Of a stretch of 64,000 nt of DNA, positions 58,636 through 64,000 are shown one piece after another. The position numbers and the translations under genes are program-made. The notes under the pieces were generated by a model. That model ran no database searches. It was not told where the DNA came from and saw only the letters and a list, made by a program, of their open reading frames with translations. How positions within the stretch are numbered: the stretch's first letter is position 1; the number at the start of each line of letters is the position of its first letter. The stretch is from Candidatus Wallbacteria bacterium. GTDB taxonomy: Bacteria > Muiribacteriota > UBA6191 > JACPRK01. The stretch lies in contig JACQZN010000111.1 in assembly GCA_016213845.1 (NCBI GenBank), positions 1 through 64,000 on the forward strand. The letters run 5' to 3'.

Positions 58636-59438
58636 ACGTCCTCACCGTCCTTCGGTGCTGTCTCGCACAGGCCCCAGCGAGCGCATCCGGACGGCGCGCG
58701 AACCAGTGTTAGCTGCGTGCCACCGTGCACCGTCTTGGACCAGATCACGGCATCATCAATCGGTGTTGGGATGTGCTCATCCGAGCCAGGGCGACGGAGA
58801 GCGAACATCGTGTTTCCGGTCGCGCGCTCTAGATCGCGTATCACGTCGATCCGCTCCTGGTACTCCTCCGCCAGCAGTCGGATCTCCAGCTTCCCGGCGT
58901 AGATGCATGGGAAGCAGCCAACACGCTCGAATCCCTGCTGATAGAGCGGGTTGACCTTCACACCGTGCCTCCGGTGGATCTGCAGAACATCGGCGAGCGA
59001 CCATCGGAGGAGTGGCCGCCAGACATAGCAGTGTGTATCGTCGCTCCACTCGCGCTCGCGGAAGGTCGCGCGTTTCGCGCTTTCCTCGGCGCGAATACCG
59101 ACCACGTTCACGAGCGACGTGTAGCCCTCCGGGAGCCGGAAGTCGTCCATCCAGTCTCGGATCGGATAGACCTTCAGATCCTTGGTGCACCAACGCCGCG
59201 AGCGGGCGGGCCATGTGCCTAGACGGAGAAGCCGCTGCGTGAAGCTCTCTTTCGGCTTCAGTCGCTCAATCGGACCCAATCGCTCTTCTAGGTAATCGAG
59301 GTAAGCATAGGTCACGGGCGATTCCCACCCCGTGTCCGCGAAGATGCGGACGTGCGGCAGGCCTTGCTCACGCATCCAGAGGGCAAGAGCAGTGGAGTCC
59401 TTTCCGCCGGACATAGAGACGCTGTAGAACTCGCTCAT
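58632..59438 (-). CDS. PAPS-reductase-type PP-loop protein
   Basis: 268 residues. The PP-loop SMSGGKDSTALAL binds ATP; conserved cysteines follow in RRWCTKDLK and GCFPCIYAGK, the pattern of phage PAPS-reductase/DndC-like proteins. Such enzymes activate a substrate by adenylation and may take part in sulfur modification of DNA or tRNA. Only the ATPase-like partner is present, with no Dnd or Ssp set. Confidence 0.75.
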   Translation of the reverse strand: MSEFYSVSMSGGKDSTALALWMREQGLPHVRIFADTGWESPVTYAYLDYLEERLGPIERLKPKESFTQRLLRLGTWPARSRRWCTKDLKVYPIRDWMDDFRLPEGYTSLVNVVGIRAEESAKRATFREREWSDDTHCYVWRPLLRWSLADVLQIHRRHGVKVNPLYQQGFERVGCFPCIYAGKLEIRLLAEEYQERIDVIRDLERATGNTMFALRRPGSDEHIPTPIDDAVIWSKTVHGGTQLTLVRAPSGCARWGLCETAPKDGEDV

Positions 59439-60034
59439 CGCCGGCCTCCCACCAAGGGCTCGAAGTCAACGTGCCACCCCCATCGGAGCACCGCGCGATA
59501 GGTGACCCCGCTGGGGCCAGCGAGCGGCAGCGGCAGCACGATCGTCGTGGTCGTCGCGCCGGTCACGGCAGCGCTGTCGACGTCGAAGCCGTAGCGGATG
59601 TGATCGTCGTGAACGGCGTAGTATGCCGTCGTCGGGAGGCGCGAGGTCGACTCGCGGGGGATCTGCGTCGTGCGGCGGGGCAACTCCGCACCATCGACAG
59701 GTAGACCGCTGGCGCAGAGGAGTGTGGCTCCCAGAACGAGCAGCCAGAAGAGTGCGGCCGCACGTGCGACACGGGATGCGCCGCCCCGTCGCTCCGAGTC
59801 CGTCGAATGCTCAACGAGTACTCGTTTCACCGTGCGCCGGTCGACCCCGAGGTCAAGCGCAATGGTTTCCACGGAAGCGCCGCAAACGCGGGGGCCACAG
59901 GCCGCGCAGTGGTCAGCCCCCGGCCGCGCGAGGCAAACCACGCACGTCGCCGGCGTCAGCCCGCTCGCGGCGTGGGCCTCAGCGGCGTCGACGCGCGGGA
60001 ACAAGAGGGGCGGCCGCCCCAAGCGCGCCGTCAT
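59435..60034 (-). CDS. Zn-finger/HTH protein with a membrane anchor
   Basis: 199 residues. A Cys motif (CVVCLARPGADHCAACG) is followed by an HTH-like segment (ASVETIALDLGVDRRTVKRVLVEH), then one membrane span (about 92-112, AALFWLLVLGATLLCASGL) and a soluble, beta-rich C-terminus. A DNA-binding-like part tied to a membrane is unusual. ATGA overlaps its upstream neighbour. Confidence 0.6.
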   Translation of the reverse strand: MTARLGRPPLLFPRVDAAEAHAASGLTPATCVVCLARPGADHCAACGPRVCGASVETIALDLGVDRRTVKRVLVEHSTDSERRGGASRVARAAALFWLLVLGATLLCASGLPVDGAELPRRTTQIPRESTSRLPTTAYYAVHDDHIRYGFDVDSAAVTGATTTTIVLPLPLAGPSGVTYRAVLRWGWHVDFEPLVGGRR

Positions 60035-60264
60035 CGCAGACACCCCGCCAACAGGCGACCGAGGAGAAAGCCGATGACCGCCCAGAGTGCGGCTCGCAAC
60101 CCTGCTCGCCAGTACGAGGGAGCGTAGGCTGCGGCCCGCTCATCGGGGCAGGGAGGGACGTCGCCCCACGGCAGCGCAAAATGCTCGCCCCGGCTCAAGC
60201 CGCTTTCCACGCGGCCGGCGGGCGAGACAGTATCAGCCTTGGACTGAGATACCGGGTTCTTCAC
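60031..60264 (-). CDS. First early gene, small membrane protein
   Basis: 77 residues from a GTG with AAGGAG upstream. A polar N-terminal half is followed by one membrane segment (about 55-74, LWAVIGFLLGRLLAGCLR). It is first after the leftward promoter, so it is likely expressed immediately after infection or induction. Unknown role. Confidence 0.6.
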   Translation of the reverse strand: MKNPVSQSKADTVSPAGRVESGLSRGEHFALPWGDVPPCPDERAAAYAPSYWRAGLRAALWAVIGFLLGRLLAGCLR

Positions 60265-60374
60265 GGGCCAGCTCCTTGCGGAGCCGCCCAGGAAGAGCGC
60301 TGTCCTACACCTAGGGGTGTCCCGGATTTACCGCGCCGGGCCGCGGGCGATCAACTGACGGGCCGATCGTCTAC

Positions 60375-60404
60375 ATCGTAACCGACAGGACCGTGCGCCG
60401 TCAA
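60375..60404 (-). promoter_or_regulatory. Sigma70-type promoter for the leftward early operon
   Basis: On the minus strand: -35 TTGACG (60399-60404), an 18-base spacer, and -10 TACGAT (60375-60380). The expected start is near 60368, about 100 bases before the first early gene. It is the only strong sigma70-like promoter recognised on the phage. Confidence 0.65.
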
Positions 60405-60465
60405 GTGGGTTTTGTCGAGGTCGATCACTCAGGCCGAAGGCCTCTAGCACCGAAGGCTCTGCATG

Positions 60466-60519
60466 TGGTAGATTCTGGCTGGCGGGAACGGCAGCGAGAC
60501 CTCTCGATGAACCGAGAGG
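60466..60519 (+). promoter_or_regulatory. Possible rightward promoter and operator for the antitoxin gene
   Basis: An extended -10 (TGGTAGATT, 60466-60474) lies on the plus strand without a clear -35. Just downstream is an inverted repeat, CCTCTCG (60500-60506) with CGAGAGG (60513-60519), followed by another CGAGAG. This would suit autorepression of the toxin-antitoxin pair. Confidence 0.4.
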
Positions 60520-60549
60520 AGTCGAGAGTCATTCCCGGGGAGATGGCGC

Positions 60550-61191
60550 ATGTGTAGCCCGGTAGACAAGTTCGAGGCGGCGGTGGTCTACTTCGCCAAC
60601 GCGCTCAAGCACAGCCCAACGGGACTGGGGCACGTCAAGCTCGCGAAGCTGCTCTTCTTCTCCGACAAGAGGCACGCCACGCAACACGGGCACTCTCTGA
60701 CCGGCTGCTACTACATCCACGAGGATCACGGGCCGATGCCTGAGGACTTCCCCGACGTCCTGAAGGATCTCGAACAGGCCGGAGCGATCGAAAACGTCAG
60801 CGTCCCGATGCCGGGGCGGCCAAACCCGAGATTGGATGTCCGCCCCAGGCGCGAGCTTGACGACGACGAACTGACCTACGACGAGATCAAGACGCTCGAC
60901 CACATCGCCCATCTCCGAGGGAATCTCAGCGGGTCCATGCTCGAGGAGGAGTCCCACAAGGAGCCCGTCTACCTCGCCACCCAGCCGAAGAAGACCATCT
61001 ATCAGGAGATGCTGGTCGCCAAGACCGTCGAGGAAGCGCGGGCCATCTACAACCGGATCGAGGCGGCCGAGGATGAAGCCGCAGCCGAGGCGGCCAGAGC
61101 TGCGCTTGAGGGGCTCGCGTCAGGTCGCGATCGACTGGTCAGCGGTGACGACCTGATCAAACGCTTCGAGCGAGAGACCTGCAAGCACTGA
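60550..61191 (+). CDS. Panacea-domain antitoxin (PanA-like)
   Basis: 213 residues. The first 130 follow the Panacea/SocA (DUF4065) pattern: VKLAKLLFFSDKRHA.QHGHSLTG..Y....GPMPEDF..VLKDLEQAGAI. The C-terminal part is helical and Glu/Ala-rich. Panacea proteins neutralise many unrelated toxins in phage and plasmid systems. It lies 13 bases before a RelE-like gene on the same strand and is opposite to all phage operons. Confidence 0.8.
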   Translation: MCSPVDKFEAAVVYFANALKHSPTGLGHVKLAKLLFFSDKRHATQHGHSLTGCYYIHEDHGPMPEDFPDVLKDLEQAGAIENVSVPMPGRPNPRLDVRPRRELDDDELTYDEIKTLDHIAHLRGNLSGSMLEEESHKEPVYLATQPKKTIYQEMLVAKTVEEARAIYNRIEAAEDEAAAEAARAALEGLASGRDRLVSGDDLIKRFERETCKH

Positions 61192-61204
61192 AGGCTCGGA
61201 CAGG

Positions 61205-61474
61205 ATGGGGGATCGACGGCGACTGGATCTTCGGGAGGCAGCCGAGCGCGTGCTCGATGGCTTCGAGCCGAAGCTCTACCGCCAGGTGATGCGGCGTGTC
61301 CTGAGCTTGCGAGAGGTTCCCGAGCCGGCGTCCTCTGAACAACTGAAGAACACACGGCAAGACGGACATGCAGTGCGCCGCGAGCGTTCAGGCGACTACC
61401 GCATCCTGTACTACGTCACCGCCGACACTGTGGTCGTGCTCGAGATCGGTGACAGGAAGGACGTGTATAGATGA
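61205..61474 (+). CDS. RelE/ParE-like toxin
   Basis: 89 residues with the C-terminal RelE signature GDYRILYYVTADTVVVLEIGDRKDVYR and a helical N-terminus. RelE toxins cut mRNA at the ribosome. It follows the Panacea gene, forming a PanAT-type pair. No clear Shine-Dalgarno was seen; expression is probably coupled to the antitoxin. Confidence 0.75.
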   Translation: MGDRRRLDLREAAERVLDGFEPKLYRQVMRRVLSLREVPEPASSEQLKNTRQDGHAVRRERSGDYRILYYVTADTVVVLEIGDRKDVYR

Positions 61475-61559
61475 CGCGGCCATCACAACACCCGATGCAT
61501 CCTTCACGTGAGTTTCGTCGATGTTGGTCAGAACTGGCGGATGCAGATGCTTCACATCG

Positions 61560-62162
61560 TCATGATGCAGTCGGCACCAGGCTTGGGTGACGTCCAACGC
61601 GGCGTGCATCCCATTCAAGCGGTCCAATGACTCGCAGGTTCTGGACGAACGCCTTGCAGAAACTGACGATGCGCGCCACGGGAGGCACCACGATGGCCAG
61701 CGAACGGAAGAGGATCACGACGGGTCCAAAGGTAAGGATTCCCGGCAGACTTCCGAAGAGCAGCAACTTCATCGTCAGCCAAAGAGCTTTCTTCTCGATG
61801 TCCTCGAATGTCCGGCGGTCGGCTTCCTCCGACAACTTCCCGAAGAGGCCCTTCATCGACATCTCCCGTTCCGTTCTCGGTTCCCGTCTACGAAGCAGAG
61901 TACAGATCAACAGGAAGGCCGGCGTGATCAGCGGAGCCATCCGAAGAAGCCCATTCAGAAGCCACCTAAGATGGCGATGGGCTGGCGTGTCGAGTAGATC
62001 GTGTTCGACTGCGTAGGCAAACAGGTCGTCACGGAGAAAGAAGATTCCTTGTCGAAACTCAGCAATCTGGGTTGGGCGAAAGACAAAGAGATATGCGACG
62101 AGGAACCACGCCAGACCCCAGCAGAGCTTGAGCCCCTCGAAACCAAGCTGTGCATCCGTCAT
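61560..62162 (-). CDS. Integral membrane protein
   Basis: 200 residues with about four hydrophobic segments (near 10-28, 65-85, 125-145 and 147-165). No family recognised. It overlaps its partner by ATGA. The pair lies between the toxin-antitoxin locus and a secreted protein, the sort of place where superinfection-exclusion or immunity genes occur. Convergent to the toxin gene with an 85-base gap that holds no clear terminator. Confidence 0.6.
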   Translation of the reverse strand: MTDAQLGFEGLKLCWGLAWFLVAYLFVFRPTQIAEFRQGIFFLRDDLFAYAVEHDLLDTPAHRHLRWLLNGLLRMAPLITPAFLLICTLLRRREPRTEREMSMKGLFGKLSEEADRRTFEDIEKKALWLTMKLLLFGSLPGILTFGPVVILFRSLAIVVPPVARIVSFCKAFVQNLRVIGPLEWDARRVGRHPSLVPTAS

Positions 62163-62608
62163 GTCAGATCATCCTCCGGTGTATCGCCATACCGATCGAG
62201 ACCACTCGATGAGCGCTTTTGATCCAGCAGCACCTCCAGCCTCTTCCGCTTGGGCGTGTACTCAGCAATCAGACGACGCCGCTGGCCCTCCGAATTCCGA
62301 TAAGCATACGTCAGCACCGCAGCAAGTATCCATCCGAACCACCCAAACGCGTTAATCTGAAACGCAAGTTCCAGTATCCACTTGAAAGCCGTCGTCTTGC
62401 CAGCGATGGCTTCGACCGACTTGTAGAGAAAGTAGGCTACGGCCGTGACGCACCCAGAAGTGCAGACGTGTCGCACCGTAGCATTGATTTGGACGGCTTG
62501 GACTATCTGAACATCGGCCGGTCCCGCCTGAACTTGCTGCGGCGGACGGCCCTCATTCTGGACAGATACGTCACGGGACGCCCGAACGGCTATCTCGTCC
62601 GAACTCAT
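62159..62608 (-). CDS. Two-TM membrane protein
   Basis: 149 residues from MSSDEIAVRASRD; an upstream ATG would add 12 residues. Two hydrophobic segments (about 50-65 and 75-100, INAFGWFGWILAAVLTYAY) flank a helical linker. The tail is basic. Overlaps the next gene by ATGA. Unknown function. Confidence 0.55.
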   Translation of the reverse strand: MSSDEIAVRASRDVSVQNEGRPPQQVQAGPADVQIVQAVQINATVRHVCTSGCVTAVAYFLYKSVEAIAGKTTAFKWILELAFQINAFGWFGWILAAVLTYAYRNSEGQRRRLIAEYTPKRKRLEVLLDQKRSSSGLDRYGDTPEDDLT

Positions 62609-62770
62609 TCGTTCCCGCTCTCTCCCCTTCCCCATCTCGCCCATACCATATCATGAAGGACGCACTTCTGGCCACCCTTCACCTGCCCTGCTCGCACAAG
62701 TACTCCGAGTGGACCCAGCCGCGGCGGCCGCCGATGGTGACGGAGATCCATGGGCCGGAGCTCTCACCGA

Positions 62771-63886
62771 TCATCTCCCCCGCAGCGTCGCCGACACCGT
62801 CTCCCCGTCACGTGTGATGGTGACGGTCGTTATCGCTGACACTGACGCGGCCGTCAGCTGCCATGTTCCCAGCCGTACATGCTGAAAACTGAAAGAGCCG
62901 TCAACAGTCGTCTGCGTCGTGTTGGCGGACGGTCCAATCGTGTAACAGGCAGGACTCGGATTCGGGTCTGGATCACTGATCGACACCGCCGTCGCGGAGA
63001 TCGGTTGGCTAGTCCCATCCAGGAGCAAGCCATCAATACTCCCATCCGCTATGAGTTCGACGCTCCCGTGCGTGACCACAAGGAGACCGGATGCACTTCG
63101 AGCTTCCGCGCTAACACCATACCTGCTGCCCCTCACTGGCAGCGTCAAGGTCTTCCGGCCGTTGGGAACACACGGGTCGCTGAGCTGAAAGGGTCGACAG
63201 AGCTGCGATGATCCGTACAACCTCACGCCCACAGCGCCACTCGAGCACCACGCGACTGTGACGTGGGTCGTCCTCGTCGTCGGCTGTCCGCCGTTCAACG
63301 ACATAGAAACCGTGGGCACCGGCTCAGGCCCGAGAGTAACGACTCCAAGCGCCGCAGTCTGCTGCGCGGTGACCACCAGTGACGGCAGGGATACGGGCGC
63401 CATCCCTTGCCCCGAGAGAAGCGCCGTGTACCGGCCGGCTGGAACTGCAAGACGAAAGCGACCGCCCGTGTCACAGGAAGCCGAGTACTGCGTTCCCGGC
63501 AAGGTGACCCGAATCCCCGTAAGATCAGCATACCCATCGGCCCGGGCGATGCCCTCGATCCACCCGCTCCCTGACGGAATCGCGACATCCGCCGCCTGTG
63601 CCACCGATACCAGGTAGCCTTCAGCGGGCCGGATCGGCCACGTGGGCGTGCCGGAGCCCGGAAGGTATACGTCGAACTCCCCCGCGTCACTGTTGGCCCG
63701 CGCCCTGGCGACAAAGCGAGCGCCGAGGAGTTGCTGCAGAGCGGCCGCGTCGAAGCCCGGCGGCGGGTCCGGCACGGCGATCACGTTGAGGCCGCGCTTG
63801 AGCGACACCGGTGTGTCGGCCAGAGAGGGCGTCGTCGCCAGAAGGCCAGCCATAAGACACAAGAGCCCAAGTGACGCTTTTGCCAT
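62771..63886 (-). CDS. Secreted protein with carboxypeptidase-regulatory-like domains
   Basis: 371 residues. Signal peptide MAKASLGLLCLMAGLLATTPSLA, then a domain of about 85 residues (LKRGLNVIAVPDPPPGFD), and two or three beta-sandwich repeats of the carboxypeptidase-regulatory/CnaB type (GWIEGIARADGYADLTGIRVTLPGT; GSIDGLLLDGTSQPISATAVSI). Likely a surface or periplasmic protein. It may belong to the phage (lysogenic conversion) or to the host. Confidence 0.65.
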   Translation of the reverse strand: MAKASLGLLCLMAGLLATTPSLADTPVSLKRGLNVIAVPDPPPGFDAAALQQLLGARFVARARANSDAGEFDVYLPGSGTPTWPIRPAEGYLVSVAQAADVAIPSGSGWIEGIARADGYADLTGIRVTLPGTQYSASCDTGGRFRLAVPAGRYTALLSGQGMAPVSLPSLVVTAQQTAALGVVTLGPEPVPTVSMSLNGGQPTTRTTHVTVAWCSSGAVGVRLYGSSQLCRPFQLSDPCVPNGRKTLTLPVRGSRYGVSAEARSASGLLVVTHGSVELIADGSIDGLLLDGTSQPISATAVSISDPDPNPSPACYTIGPSANTTQTTVDGSFSFQHVRLGTWQLTAASVSAITTVTITRDGETVSATLRGR

Positions 63887-63928
63887 CCCCTCTTCCTCCC
63901 ATGCGATCCGGAACGAGCGCGAAGACAG

Positions 63929-64000
63929 CTATTTCACGATCGTCAAAGTCTCGACCAGTAGTTTGGGCGAAACGCGTTCTCGAAGGTCCTTCACAGTGAT
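63929..64000 (-). CDS. C-terminal end of an unknown gene
   Basis: The last 23 residues of a minus-strand gene (ITVKDLRERVSPKLLVETLT, then IVK and a stop). It runs off the window end. No function can be given. Confidence 0.5.
   Translation of the reverse strand: MTVKDLRERVSPKLLVETLTIVK

Noticed and set aside
62653-62817. A 54-residue plus-strand frame between the membrane pair and the secreted protein
   Set aside because: It overlaps the end of the secreted-protein gene, lacks a ribosome site and ends in low-complexity Pro/Ser; not enough support to call a gene.
1-64000. CRISPR array
   Set aside because: No regularly spaced repeats with unique spacers were seen; the only tandem repeats are coding.
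1-64000. Integrase or transposase genes
   Set aside because: No frame showed tyrosine or serine recombinase motifs or a DDE transposase pattern.

Overview
The window is high-GC DNA, almost all coded on the minus strand. It holds most of a contractile-tailed (myovirus-type) phage genome that looks integrated in a bacterial chromosome. The host appears Gram-negative: the window encodes an MCE-domain envelope protein, a tiny lipoprotein and a hybrid sensor kinase. The exact lineage cannot be told from the sequence; an uncultivated high-GC bacterium is an inference.

Layout, left to right. 1-1760 looks like host DNA: the tail of a gene with an in-frame TAG, a 33-bp perfect palindrome, and a receiver/histidine-kinase hybrid. 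At 1761-1810 lies only the 3' half of a tRNA-Thr(CGU) gene, the usual scar of integration into a tRNA, so I take this as one phage boundary. From there the phage reads right to left (3' to 5' of the late operons): a receiver-like protein and an MCE protein (2.0-3.6 kb), a lysis cassette with an M15 peptidase (3.6-5.7 kb), three secreted-looking fibre proteins, one with Kelch repeats (5.7-12.5 kb), baseplate and spike genes (12.5-22.5 kb), tape measure and a frameshifted tail chaperone (22.5-25.1 kb), tube and sheath (25.1-27.4 kb), neck proteins, major capsid, scaffold and protease (27.4-34.2 kb). Next come large multidomain proteins (SNF2 helicase, RadC/JAB and others, 34.3-44.6 kb), the minor head protein and portal (44.7-48.4 kb), a tRNA-Met, and the terminase subunits (49-51.7 kb).

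A phage sigma factor (51.7-52.4 kb) separates these late genes from the early operon (52.6-60.3 kb): RusA resolvase, helicase loader, replication protein, SLOG-like protein, DNA methyltransferase, PP-loop ATPase and several small Cys-rich proteins. The early operon is preceded by a good sigma70-type promoter at 60375-60404. Divergent from it are a Panacea-domain antitoxin and a RelE-like toxin. Beyond are a pair of membrane proteins and a secreted protein. No integrase was seen, so the right boundary probably lies outside the window.

The most interesting signal is a short motif, TCGTATT, found at least 13 times on the minus strand in the few gaps between late genes, just upstream of the tRNA and upstream of the sigma gene. 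At five genes it sits only 8-9 bases before the start codon, and at the tRNA 7 bases before the mature 5' end. I propose it is the late promoter read by the phage sigma factor, with leaderless transcripts at several genes.
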